From Ciona intestinalis (lineage: Eukaryota > Chordata > Ascidiacea > Phlebobranchia > Cionidae), in contig NW_004190428.2 in NCBI RefSeq assembly GCF_000224145.3, positions 1-64,000 on the forward strand: a stretch of DNA of 64,000 bases, written 5' to 3'. Of this stretch, positions 12,401 to 22,611 are shown piece after piece; the first letter of the stretch is position 1, and each line of letters opens with the position of its first letter. A model generated the notes under the pieces. It had not been told where the DNA came from. It saw only the letters and a program-made list of their open reading frames with translations, and did not search any database. Made by a program: the position numbers and the translations under genes.

Positions 12401-13861
12401 CCAAAATCCCATAACTGGAAAACAAACAAAAAAACATTTATATACAAACTTGTAAACACACTTATTTATTTGTGTACTGATGGTTTGACGTTCATACAAA
12501 CCAAATTATTGCCAAAAAATCTGTAGAAAATAAAATAACTTCTTCGCTTAGATTCAGTGTTACAAAAATGTAAAAAAAATAAACCAAAATATATACATAT
12601 ACATATTATATATTATAATAGTTTTGTTTACAATCCACTTATTCATTCAATTCAATAAACACTTACTTTCTTATGTTCTCTAAGAAAACTCTCGCATTTG
12701 AAATAACCTGTGAGATAATAAGATTTTATATGCACTGTCGAGTTAGTAAACCAGGTATATATATGAAACAAATATAAATTATTAGTAATGTTTACTGAAT
12801 AATGCAGTGCCAAGAATTCTAGGGTTGGCCTGCCTACCCTGCCACCCCAGGTTTGGTGCCTATTGCTAAAACAGAATGAAATAAATGCAGAAAAATAACT
12901 GACATGTTTATTTGTTTTACCCAGTTTGTTAAATAAAATAAAATGAATAAACAAAAAAAACAGAGAGATTTAAATAAATAATGAATAAAAAATACATAGA
13001 TTAAAAAAGTAATAAATGATAAATAAAAATGAAATAAAAACTCAAAAAAAAGAATAAAATATAAAATAAAAATAAATAAAAATATAAACAGTAATGAAAG
13101 TAAATTAATGAAAAACAAGGAAAATGCATAAATAAAAAATTAAAAATAAATAAAAACCGTGATAATAAATGAATCAACGAACCAGCAATACAACGCATAA
13201 GTTAAGGAATCCCCTGTAATCATCGAAACCACTAGAGGTGCTAAACAATGAAGGACGAGCGTTGTGACAACTGGAAATTAAATATATTTTATATCATTTA
13301 TTACTTTCAATTGAGATGGAAAATAAAAGATTAATATGTTTTATAATATAGTGGGGTGAGGAAAGATGGGACACATCTTTTCATTATATTTTCTCGTCTC
13401 ATTTGGTAGTAAACATAGAACATACAAATAAAACATATTAATCTTTTATTTTCGCACATTTCAGGCTTTTTCGACTTCTATATGGATGAGCTCCTACAGT
13501 GAGGCACGTCATGGGACTTGGGATTTAGACCAGAGTTGGCCCGTTACCCCAACATTGTATATGCACATTCTATTCTATATGGGTGAGGTCCTACAGTGAG
13601 GCATGCCATGGGACCTGGGCCTAGGTCAGAGAAAAAGAAAAAAAGAAAAATATTCCTCACAATTCTATTATACAATAACACAGAACAAGAATCTTACATT
13701 TTTGTTCCATAAGTTGGAATTACTTTTAATTTTTCATGTTTTGTTTCCGATTTTGAATTTCCGTTTCCAAATATTGGTTCCTCGAATGATTCTCCACTTG
13801 TGCTGATTGAACGATTTGATTTTCGCTGGCGAAGAGTGCTGCCTCCATCATTTTTTGACAT
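6473..13861 (-). CDS. DGAT1: diacylglycerol O-acyltransferase 1 (DGAT1), one internal segment missing
   Basis: Makes triacylglycerol from diacylglycerol and acyl-CoA; a multi-pass ER membrane enzyme of the MBOAT family. Exons read: 13861-13698, 13270-13183, 12707-12667, 12414-12329, 11424-11372, [gap], 10857-10723, 10573-10493, 10083-10039, 9213-9101, 8256-8103, 7219-7157, 6628-6473 (stop). All visible junctions keep phase. Family landmarks in order: [91 protein letters not shown] (conserved catalytic His) and [15 protein letters not shown]. Visible exons give about 392 residues; the human enzyme has 488. About 84 residues expected between HLAK and VQYP are absent and must lie at the N gap 11171-11295. 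The start ATG opens a polar cytosolic tail, as in the family. Confidence 0.95.
7262..7852. repeat. 98-bp SINE-tail array, about 6 units
   Basis: Units carry TACCACGTATGTAACTTATT and GTTATAACACGGGTGTTCTG. The array runs straight into a SINE head at 7853-7990 in the same orientation. It lies in a DGAT1 intron. Confidence 0.9.
7853..7990 (-). mobile_element. tRNA-derived SINE, body part
   Basis: On the minus strand it reads as the internal part of the window's SINE family, with CCAGTGGTCACTAATGGGTT and a B-box-like GGTTCAAGGC. Its 3' module is expanded in the adjoining array. Confidence 0.7.
8282..9085. repeat. 60-bp minisatellite, about 13 units
   Basis: Units contain GTAGCCACCACAGTGAGCCT, TGAACCTGGGAGCCTCCAG and TTACGAGGCACACACTGAAT. 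It lies wholly in a DGAT1 intron and ends about 16 bases from the donor of the exon at 9213-9101. Some units lack one or two bases. Confidence 0.95.
9240..9905. repeat. 71-bp satellite array, about 9 units, inverted relative to 3625-4640
   Basis: Starts within 30 bases of the DGAT1 exon at 9213, in the intron toward the next upstream exon. One unit near 9440 carries a small insertion. Confidence 0.95.
10137..10470. repeat. simple array of about 20-bp units
   Basis: About 15 imperfect copies of GAACCATCTTACCCCAACCC and variants with ATGTTAA or AAAAAATG in place of CCCAGC. It fills a DGAT1 intron between the exons at 10083 and 10493. The word CCATCTTACCCCA resembles the ends of the TA-flanked MITE family, which may be its source. 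Confidence 0.9.
10880..11170. repeat. 71-bp satellite array running into an assembly gap
   Basis: About four units in the same orientation as 9240-9905. Sequence is lost at 11171 inside a unit. Confidence 0.9.
11171..11295. other. assembly gap (125 N)
   Basis: The left edge is in the 71-bp satellite; the right edge starts in a fragment of the 91-bp hairpin repeat (11296-11350). A DGAT1 exon or exons of about 250 coding bases are missing here, so the true gap is larger than its N count. Confidence 0.95.
11745..11925 (-). mobile_element. tRNA-derived SINE copy
   Basis: Minus-strand copy with GGTTGGAGCAATTGC-type body and a worn head ending near 11925. It lies in a DGAT1 intron. Confidence 0.65.
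13478..13622. repeat. 97-bp minisatellite, 1.5 units
   Basis: A short piece of the family with ATTTAGACCAGAGTTGGCCC, inside the first DGAT1 intron and next to a partial TA-flanked MITE (about 13355-13425). Confidence 0.8.
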
Positions 13862-14533
13862 TTTACAAGAAAAATATGAAAGTTACGCTATGTGTGAAAT
13901 GTAAATGCCGTTAATATTAAACAGAACACTTAATATTGGTACTAACTTTGCTGGTTAAACGAGCAAAAAAAAACGATGTAGTTTAAACTATATATATATA
14001 TACATAATACTTAAGATTGGCATGTAATATTAATATGCCAAGAAACTATATTTATAATTTATTTATGATAACAAGGCTTTAAATGCTTTCTTTTTTATTA
14101 ATATGTAGGTCAGTGTAAGATTACAAGTATGTATATATACATAGATATAACATAAATAAATTTCAATTTAACTTTTCCAACACAATAGCAAAGATTAATT
14201 TAGTTTAAACAACAAAGAGAAAGAGAGGGAATCCAAAGCAAAATAACAGTCGATAAAACACGCTATGGATAAAACTACTTGAGTAAAATTGTCAAATAAA
14301 AGTACCATTCCAGTATAAAGTAACTAATAAAATAGATTGCTACAAATGAAGAATTTTCCCCACGTTATCTGCTAACCACTAACTAATAAACTGATTAGTT
14401 TAAAAAACATAAAATGGTTAATGGTATATACCCATTTGAATACGATAGCAAAAATCAAATTAATTAAAACAAGTGAGACAGAGGAATTAGCAACAAAACG
14501 TTAGTCAATAAACACACTACGGGTAAAAACAAC
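13862..14533. other. gene-free stretch upstream of DGAT1
   Basis: AT-rich, with no splice-bounded frame. It may hold the DGAT1 5' leader and core promoter, but no clear TATA or initiator could be chosen. Confidence 0.3.
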
Positions 14534-14668
14534 TTAAAGGTGGCTGTACACAGTATCCGGAATTCGTCCGTTTTGTCCGGTTTCGCTGCCGCATGCGGAA
14601 CTCGGTAATGGGTTGCATACGACTTCGCAGCGAATTCGCATGCTAGATACTGTGTACAGCCACCTTAA
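14534..14668. mobile_element. MITE with TTAA at both ends, 135 bp
   Basis: Perfect 20-bp inverted ends, AGGTGGCTGTACACAGTATC and its complement, are each bounded by TTAA (14534-14537 and 14665-14668). TTAA target sites are typical of piggyBac-type transposases, although TA alone cannot be excluded because TTAA is palindromic. No coding capacity. Confidence 0.8.
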
Positions 14669-15230
14669 GTAAAACTGTAAAAGTGTCAATAAAGCGTTGC
14701 TGTTAAACCCACAATACAGTATAACTTTATAGTATGTACATTAACTCATATCCGATTATTGTATTGCACTATCTGCTAACCGCTAATCTGTAACGGAACT
14801 TCCTATAACCCGTTCCAACCTCTAACACTTTCCACCAGCCTAATCTGTAACATATATAAAACCAGAAGACACTAAACGTTTTCCTCACTCAATAAGACTC
14901 ATCATATTTAATTTTGTAATAACTATAAAAATAACTAACTTTTTTTTGTCTATTCGATTATGGTAGCGAGGATTTAGAAATATTTAAAACAAAAACAGAG
15001 GCGACAAAAGAGTTTTAAAAACACGCTTAAAGTTACAAACCTATTTACAATTAATTGGAAGAAAATAAGCGTGGTCGCTATTATACTAGCAATACACATA
15101 ATAACTATAATAATACTTATGTTTATTATGCAGACAGTTATAATACAGCTATAACACCCAAGTTATACCGAAACTATAAATACTTACTACAGACGGAAAC
15201 GCTTATATCTCCGCATCGCGCATGACGCGC
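14669..15230. other. gene-free AT-rich stretch
   Basis: No exon, RNA gene or repeat family recognised. Confidence 0.4.
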
Positions 15231-15239
15231 GAATCATTA

Positions 15240-15299
15240 TGACGTCACAAACTGTACTTTGACCCAAAAGAGAAAGTTTGCGCTAGATGGGAATTCCCC
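15240..15299. promoter_or_regulatory. candidate control region: CRE plus kappaB-type site
   Basis: A perfect palindromic CRE, TGACGTCA (15240-15247), lies 42 bases from a perfect palindromic NF-kappaB-type site, GGGAATTCCC (15289-15298). Just to the left is a GC-richer patch (CATCGCGCATGACGCGCG). The region is about 1.4 kb upstream of the DGAT1 start on the minus strand. Use by any gene is inference. Confidence 0.35.
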
Positions 15300-15381
15300 A
15301 AAATCATTTTGTCAAATAATGCGTGATATTAGTGTTGCCAGTTTAAGTTTAATTAAATTTATAAAAATTGTTTGTTTTAGT

Positions 15382-15424
15382 CAAAGAGATTAAAACCATG
15401 TTTTTAATGGTTTTAATCTCTTTG
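15382..15424. repeat. perfect 18-bp inverted repeat with 7-base loop
   Basis: Arms CAAAGAGATTAAAACCAT and its exact complement flank GTTTTTA. Part of one arm recurs again near 15463-15475 (TTAATCTCTTTG). No gene context. Confidence 0.8.
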
Positions 15425-16330
15425 GTTTCAATAAAATTTAAATTTTATAAAATATTTTCTTATTAATCTCTTTGAATGCAGTAACGAAGATTATATTAAA
15501 GAATAAACATGTAACAGGAAGTGAATTATTAGTAAAACGACAACCTGGAAAACTACAATGCTTGTTTTTTTTATTACTATTTATTTATTGTGATTATTTT
15601 TACGAACGTATAAATATGATAATCTTTAGTTCTGTGTGGTAAAATGGCACATCGTTAGGACCTAAATCCCATATTTCATAATAGCGTTTTCCACAATTAA
15701 CAATGCTCTTTTAGAGTCGCGAGGCTAAGGATTTGTATTTCTGAAAATATAATTTTTAACTACTGAATATGAAGATGAATAGTTTTAAGACCATGTCCCA
15801 TTCACTCAACCAATCTATATACAAAAACAACAAATAAAAAAAACGACTTTATGATATGCATGCTTGGTTGATTATAATGGGCATTGTTTGCTTGCAGGGT
15901 ATGTACGATTGTCGGTTTTTGCTTTCCCTTTCCTTCGCTGTTGTTTTATTTAACCTGATTTTTGCCACCATATCCGAAGAGATAATATAAATAACTAATT
16001 CTATATGAAGCAGTTTGAGACAATACAGCCATTTCCTAATATACTACACACGCGCATGTCACACCTTCCTGTGTTTGTTTATAAAACTTCATACCGATTG
16101 TCGTTTAGTCGTTACCTCCATTCTGCTGGCGGATGTGATCTTCTTATTGCGTCAAATAAACACGCGTAGTCTGCGTGTCTCGATGGTTGTTCTGTGTGGA
16201 TCAAATCATGTACGCAAACTAAACAAACTGTATTACGTTGTGGCATGGCCTACTCAATACGTTGTGGCATGGCCTGGTTGCGGTAAGGTATATAGATATT
16301 TGTTTAGACACCGTTAGCACATAATGAATA
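15425..16330. other. no supported gene
   Basis: A 100-codon open frame at 16015-16317 (plus) lacks splice context and family features, and contains a short internal duplication (YVVAWP twice). Nothing else stands out. Confidence 0.4.
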
Positions 16331-16334
16331 GATG

Positions 16335-16845
16335 AATGAATGTAACTTACATTCTCCTCGCGTGGCCGGAAAACGACAGTCATTATAACACTGGTTTAAC
16401 ACCTCGTGGCAGCTTACGAGTTACCATGTATACAGTAGGGTATATGGGGAGATGGGACACCTTTAGCACATAATATCTAAATGTCTTGATCGTGTTTTAA
16501 ACAGTTAACAACGGTCTAGGGGAGTCGTGAGCGTCGTGAGGATACGCTTTTATAATTCTTTGCATTTCCTTTTTTTACTACCAAATTGGGCGAGACAATA
16601 GAATGAAAAGGTGTTCCATCTTCCCCCAACCTACTGTATGTTACTTTAGGTAGTGATTATTTTAGATTTTTTTGTATGGCTGGTAATTTGGACAATACAT
16701 TAGTGACCGTTGAGTTGCAGCAATTGCCGTTAAGTGTCTTGCTCAAGGACACATACCACCACAATGGTGGCAACGACAAGCCTTGAACCTATCACTCTGG
16801 GTTACAGACAAGCGCGCTAACCACTTTGCCACGGCGCCATACTAA
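16335..16845 (-). mobile_element. tRNA-derived SINE interrupted by a MITE
   Basis: Minus-strand copy. The head with A- and B-box-like words lies at 16845-16665, and the 98-bp-type 3' module at 16430-16335 ends in an ATTC-rich tail. The two parts are separated by the element at 16433-16636, so the SINE is older than that MITE. Confidence 0.75.
16433..16636. mobile_element. TA-flanked MITE inserted in a SINE
   Basis: Ends CAGTAGGGTATATGGGGAGA and TTCCCCCAACCTACTG are inverted relatives. TA lies directly outside each end (16431-16432 and 16637-16638). The uninterrupted SINE at about 42640-42650 shows the empty site, ACCAAGTATGTTAC. A TA duplication suggests Tc1/mariner-type mobilisation. Confidence 0.75.
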
Positions 16846-16904
16846 TGTATCATGTTTGTTTTAAACAATTAACACTAAGCTATTTTAGAGTCGTGTGAAT
16901 ACGG

Positions 16905-17052
16905 TTGTATAGTGGGCGCGAAAGATGGGACAACAAAGAACATTAAAAACTTTTAAAACCATATCCTCACGACTTCCATAGACTTTTGTTAATTGTCTAA
17001 AACAGGATATTTAAATAATATGTCCCAAAGCTGCCCCATCTTTCCCCACGGT
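16905..17052. mobile_element. TA-flanked MITE, internally deleted copy
   Basis: Both ends of the GATGGGACA family are present in inverted orientation, with a shortened middle. Confidence 0.6.
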
Positions 17053-17284
17053 ATTTTATAATCAATATATAATAACTTTTATTTGTCTCTTTGATTGCGG
17101 TAGCGAAGATTTAGAAATATTGTCAACGAAAAGACAGAATACAGCGACAAAATAACAGTTGTTAAAATGCACCATACACACAAGTACCATATACACACTT
17201 GAACGTTAGTAAATGTTGTGTATATAATGGTATTACAACACGTTTAGGCAGCTATAAACGATGACACGTGTCTTATGAATTTGC

Positions 17285-17425
17285 GGTCCCATAACTCGAC
17301 TGGTTACTGGGCCCGCTTCTTACCCAGAGGTAATCGATTCAAGGCTTGTCGCTGCTACCACTGAGTGGGCATGTGTTCTAGAACGAGAAGTGGTCACAAG
17401 TGGGCGGTCGAAATTACCAGCCATA
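17285..17425 (+). mobile_element. tRNA-derived SINE copy
   Basis: Plus-strand head with CCCAGAGGTAATCGATTCAA and CTTGTCGCTGCTACCA, followed by a shortened body ending in ACCAGCCATACA. Confidence 0.6.
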
Positions 17426-18024
17426 CAAGAAAAATTGAAAAAAAAATCGACAAAAAAATTGTTCTTCTATAAAGTATCATACATGGTAACTCGTAAGCTG
17501 GCACAAGGTGATGAAACAGCAAAGTAGATTGATAGGGCTAGCTCAAGTGTATGGTTGCGCTCACTAGGTTTCGCTTAGGAGTTGTTCTGCTTTGATTTGT
17601 TACGGCGTGCGATCAAGCCTTGATTATAAGGACGATTCGGCCAGTGTAAGCTCAATGTTAAAGAAGACTCAAAAGTATCTGAATATATCTTTATTGTTGC
17701 GATCAGTATTTGACGGAATATAGGTTGCAGCAGTAAGCATTACTGCTTATTTAATGCCTTAGTCAAATGGAATACTTGTCGGAGTTGGGCGCTCTAGCAT
17801 GAGCGATGAGCCCATGTTCAAATAGACTATAAATAACACAGTGAGACATAACTTAAACAGCGATATCTTAAAGGAGTTGACTGCATTTACTTTATATGTA
17901 TATATTTTTTACTGCAACAGACGACACTCGTGTATTTAGATTCACCCTTTCAGGCCTAACGTTTCATCACGTAGTCATGTCTATACAGGAAGTCTATGAG
18001 AGCGTCGAAACTGCGTTGAGATAA

Positions 18025-18567
18025 TTAAAGGGCCTAAACACACCCCAAATGTACTTCGCTTTAATCGATAGAGTGTGTTTTTCTAATTCCAACGACACCT
18101 TACTTGTTTTAATCGGTTCTGTATAACCAAAGATATTCCAGCTCAAACACCGTGAAATTCAAAAAACTGATTTGAAAGTTGCGTGGCGAAAAAAATTGAG
18201 AAGTGTACTACCCACGTGACAAACACGTAACAAAATTGTTGAAGCGTGGCCGCTCTCATTCAGAAAGGCGAGAGGCAGTGTTTTCAGCGAAAAACGAGAG
18301 AACAAAAAAAACGCAAAAAAGCAAAAAAAAACGCAGGTTTCACTTTTACGAATGAATCAGTCACGTGACTAATACGTTCCTACGTCACAATCACGGAGCT
18401 CGTAGTAAAAAAAAGATAGCGCTAGAGATCACTGTTTGAGGACGAATATCTCCGCCTATACTGGACCAATTTTAATAAGCAAAGTATTTTTGGAATCAAT
18501 AAAACGGTCGCTTTATGAATTTACCATAAAAAATAAAAGTGACGTGGGGTGTGTTTAGGCCCTTTAA
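18025..18567. mobile_element. MITE with TTAA at both ends, 543 bp
   Basis: Perfect 19-bp inverted ends, AGGGCCTAAACACACCCCA and its complement, are each bounded by TTAA (18025-18028 and 18564-18567). No long open frame. A second copy starts at 54064 and is cut by the gap at 54346. The two copies are close in sequence over about 280 bases, which suggests recent activity. Confidence 0.85.
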
Positions 18568-19300
18568 GAAACAAAATGACGCTCTCTGTTGAAATCATAG
18601 AGAATAAATAAAGAGAAAATTAATCAGAAACTTAACGGGAAGTTATTTAAACAACGTCAACGATCACTAATTAATGTTCTAGCTGGTGTAATAAACACGA
18701 CATTCGATAAGTTTTGTTCTATGTTGTCACGACTTTATAAGAGTTTTTATCCAGTGTTCCTGGCAGGTGTAATCGCTGCTACCGTTATAATTACATACGC
18801 GGTAACTTGTAAGCTGGCACGAGGTGTATGAAACAGAACACCCGTGTTATAATGACAGTCCTTGTCGCCATGTGAGGTTAAATAAGTTACTTTCATTCAG
18901 AATACTTTCTAAGCGAATCAAAGATTTCTTGAGACCAATATTTAATCTTATATATTCGGTAAAACGTTATCAAAGTTTTTAATAAAATACATAAACGTTT
19001 CTTTTCGGAAAACAGACAAATTTCCTGAAGTAAGTATTAGCTGCGGTCTTTGCGTTTGGCACTGAGCAATTATGGCGGTAGTTTTGAAACGTTGAATCGA
19101 ATTTCGGTTGTTTTTCAGGCGTACTAATCCAAACAGCACGTACTCATGCCTTACACAGGAACTCATCGATGGAACCGAATCTACGAAATCGAGCGGCGCA
19201 TTTATTGAAAAGAAGCGATTTTACTGGAAAAAAATATTTTATTTTGTTTTAGAAGAAGGGATTTTACTCCGAAAAACAGATGTATCGGAAACAACCAAAC
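18568..19300. other. upstream region of the secreted-peptide gene
   Basis: Includes one dispersed copy of the 98-bp SINE tail (about 18795-18890). No supported coding exon. A weak TATA-like TAATAAAAGG lies near 19308, about 110 bases before the start codon. Confidence 0.35.
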
Positions 19301-19416
19301 AACGTTAGTAATAAAAGGCGCCAAGTTTTGCAATATTTTATCAGTTCTTCAAAAGAAATAACGTGAGTAACTGATTTGCTCTTTGTATGGCTAGTAGTAA
19401 TTATATTTCATTGCAG

Positions 19417-20254
19417 ATGAACAAGTCAGCACTTCTACTTTTGCTTCTCATCGGACTTCTCGTCCTCACTGAAACTACAACTGCGTGGTGGAGTAAGGTA
19501 GGTCGTCGTCGTGGTTCCCATACCCCTTATGACGAACTGGAATTGTCACAAATAAACGAAAGTAAGTGGATACATACGAAAAAGCAAGCAGTTTTAACCG
19601 TGTATTACAATTTTCGGTGAATTCTTTCGCTCCTTATTCATCTGTAAAAGTTAACAGCCTAAAAAAAATAAAAAAATCTATATAGTAGGGTGGGGGAGGA
19701 TGGGACACTTTGTGGGCCAGAACTTTTAATTTTTGTTTTCCGGCCCCCATTTGATGATAATCGGGGTATTTCCCAAAAAATATTATGTTTTTTAAATTTG
19801 GAGGTATTAGGCAATAAGTGCTTAAGAGTTCCATCTTTCCACATTGAACTATATATGTGTCCTTGTTAAAAAAATTAACGACAATTGCTTTAACTCAGTG
19901 GTTTCATTGGGTATAGTTTATGAAGGGATAAAACATTATCTTGGTAATATTATTATTATTAGTAAGAAATCAATTCAAGTTGTGTTATCCAAATCATCAG
20001 CCATACCTTTTAATCTAACAAATGAAAATCCCGTATGAAGTCATAACCCACAAATTTACACATACATGGTAACTCGTAAGCAGGCACGAGGTGTATGAAA
20101 CATATAACATCCGTGTTATAACGACTTTTGCTGTCATGCCATGCGAGTATAAACAAGTTTAATTTATTTATTTTAACAAGTGAACAAAAATTAATTCTTA
20201 GTTCCAGACATGGAGTCCGAGGACGGTTTCATTTGGTATAATGGACAAGAATAA
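19417..20254 (+). CDS. secreted cationic/anionic peptide precursor, 65 aa
   Basis: Exons 19417-19561 and 20202-20254 join in phase 1 (ATT, Ile). A 54-bp intron (19363-19416) seems to end directly before the ATG, which is why MNKSALLL is taken as the start. Layout: a strong signal peptide (MNKSALLLLLLIGLLVLTE, then TTTA), a short tryptophan-rich basic segment AWWSKVGRRRGS, and an acidic tail (YDELELSQINEIPDMESEDG, then FIWYNGQE). The order signal, basic, acidic matches ascidian antimicrobial precursors such as styelins. The G-R-R-R site equally suits a neuropeptide, giving an amidated WWSKV. AATAAA at 20292-20297 fits its 3' end. The exact family is not recognised. Confidence 0.7.
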
Positions 20255-20432
20255 CTACTTAATCGTGCATAAGCTGCAATCGTACGATTTTAATAAATTG
20301 AACATCAGCAAAACATATACCTTGTGTTGTGTACAAGTCTCTTCTTTGTTTCTTTAAACTCAGTGAATGTATAAACATGCAATATAATTTTAAAGACCGA
20401 TTAGTTCGGCTAAAATAATTTAGAAAATCAAT

Positions 20433-20547
20433 TGTCCGCTATGTCCGCTATGTCTGCTATGTCCGCTATGTCCGCTATGTCCGCTATGTCCGCTATGTGT
20501 GTCCGCTGTGTCCGCTATGTCCGCTATGTCCACTATGTCCGCTATGT
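20433..20547. repeat. 9-bp microsatellite (CTATGTCCG)n
   Basis: About twelve units with a few variants, just downstream of the secreted-peptide gene. Confidence 0.95.
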
Positions 20548-20559
20548 ACATTTACCGCT

Positions 20560-22260
20560 TGTAATAAATCATTATGCAGCCGCCACAATATGAATAATAT
20601 TAACTTCTAACATTACCTATAATACTGCGTGATTACGGTTTATCCAAATTTACAAAACAAACGTCCTTAAGCAACGACAAGGTTAACTAGTGTAAATTTA
20701 CAAGTGAACATATGGTACAGGAGTTGTACAATAAAAGCGTGGTGCTATATCTACTGTAGTACTAATTGCTTTTATAACCAGAAACCAAACAGTTCATGAT
20801 ATCTTGCTATGTTTTATTCCTTTTTCTGGTATACAAGTACACGATACGGTGTCGGGCAAAACCTTACTTGACGGCTGGGCAAAAGCTCGTAAGAGCCCGC
20901 CATGAACCTAGACTGACCTCGAGGTCTCAGTGCCGATAGTGGTTTCTCGTTATTCGTTATTGTGTTAGGGAAAAGGCGAATTATATACCGGACAGAATCA
21001 CGTGACAGCAGTGTGACGTCATGCGATAAAAGGGAATCGATTTGGGCCTGTCATCGGCTAAACGGGATATCATTAACCTCGTTCAACGGGGGGTTTGTTT
21101 TCATGGGAAAGTCTCTCATGAGATAAGTCGTATCCGCACTGTTGACATTGATTAATTAGATATTGGGATTGGGTTATGTGACGTCACTTTAGGCGTCGAG
21201 TTGCAACAGTAGTAATAGGGTTACTATGCTAACTAATACTATGCTAATTATTACTTTATACCGTGCTCACGCATTAGGTCTTTGATGTCTTGTTTACACT
21301 AGCATGGCGTAGTAATAACAACAGTAATTATAACACGAGTGTGTTGTTTATACACCTCATGCCAGCTTATGAGTTAAAACGATTTTATATTCCCCCCCCC
21401 CCCTTATCTATGTAATAATGTAACTTTGTTGGTCGTCGATTTTATTGTTATTTTAATTCTCTGTCTTAATATGTGGGCGCCAGGCGGTATCAGGCACATT
21501 ATCCAAATATCACCCTTAAATAATGACTTTAATAGATTGCAATATATATGTAATCTCTTTCCCTTAATGGTAACACCTCGTATGCGCAACGACAAATGGT
21601 GACCGATCTGTGAAAAGAAATTTACAAAAGTGCCAGTCACGTTATAATGTTGCAGTTAATTCTTATTCTTGTCTATTTTCAGAGAAAAATCATAATTATT
21701 TTGATTTTTATTAATACTGAATAGCGTGTTTAAATTTGACAATTTGAAAAATAACTATTTGGATGCGATTTTTGTTTTTTTACCATTGTTTGAAAACCAA
21801 ATTAATAATTTAAAATTTACTCGACTTTTTTTTTAAAGAATATTTTTTAACGTACAAATAATACTCATATGCATTTAAATCTATTTTAAATATAATAATC
21901 TTAAAAAATGTAAACAAAATTTATGCATTTTTTTGTAAATTAGTCATTTTGAATGAATTTAACTTACTTTATCGGGCATGACTAAAACCCTGAAACCCTG
22001 CCTTCCCTGAAAAGCCTGAATTCGCTTTCAGTGCTGCCAGTTTGTTTTCTCATATTAAATTCTCCATGGTGATTGTACATAAGTAAACATATTTTTGCAA
22101 TTAAAAGTATTCCGCAGCCCTGAATTTCGTTACTGTTATTCTGCAGCCCTGAATTATGTGATTGTAAATACTTATGCGTATTAACAATCAAAAAAAATAT
22201 ACAGTGGGTATCAGTGAGACGTAAGGAACATTTTGAAACCAAAATTTCAGGTGGTGACCA
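20560..22260. other. gene-free stretch with possible control sites
   Basis: No supported exon. It has two perfect CREs (see 21014-21186), a single SINE-tail copy near 21290-21370 and a short C run near 21392-21402. Confidence 0.35.
21014..21186. promoter_or_regulatory. candidate control region with paired CREs
   Basis: Two perfect TGACGTCA sites (21014-21021 and 21179-21186) lie 165 bases apart, with GATA-type words between them (AGATAAG near 21121, GGATATC near 21065). It is 1.4 kb upstream of the coding region that starts at 22612. Function is inferred only. Confidence 0.3.
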
Positions 22261-22611
22261 GCTAAAGGATTACCCTTTATCTACGCATTGTGGGGCAATG
22301 ACAGTGGTTATAACACGGGTGTTCTGTTTCATACACTTTGTGCCAGCTTACGAGTTACCACGAATGTAACTTATTTGACCTAGTTTTGCGTGGCAACGAA
22401 AGTCATTTTAACTCATTATAACAGTAACACGGGGATTCATCATACACCTCTACTTGCTTACAAGTTTTAAACCTTTTATTCTTAATGATTTTATTTTTTC
22501 AGTTAAATAGTTAATTTTTTATCTTTCCTGACTACACCTATACACACCACCCAAGGCAAATTTGAGATTTCCTGTCCACAAATACGAGGCCAATGCTGAA
22601 GCGAACGTCTT

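Noticed and set aside
12652-13198. Overlapping Phe/Leu/Ile-rich open frames on the minus strand
   Set aside because: They are translations of T-rich intron sequence of DGAT1, not membrane proteins.
16015-16317. 100-codon open frame on the plus strand
   Set aside because: No recognisable domain, no splice context, and it overlaps low-complexity and repeated words; likely chance.
17519-17830. Possible solo LTR, minus orientation
   Set aside because: It has an AATAAA followed by an LTR-like stretch, but no terminal repeats, target duplication or internal retroelement sequence was seen. It can only be called a suspected old fragment.
20433-20547. Coding repeat from the 9-bp units
   Set aside because: Nine-base units stay in frame, but there is no start, splice site or neighbour exon; it is a microsatellite.
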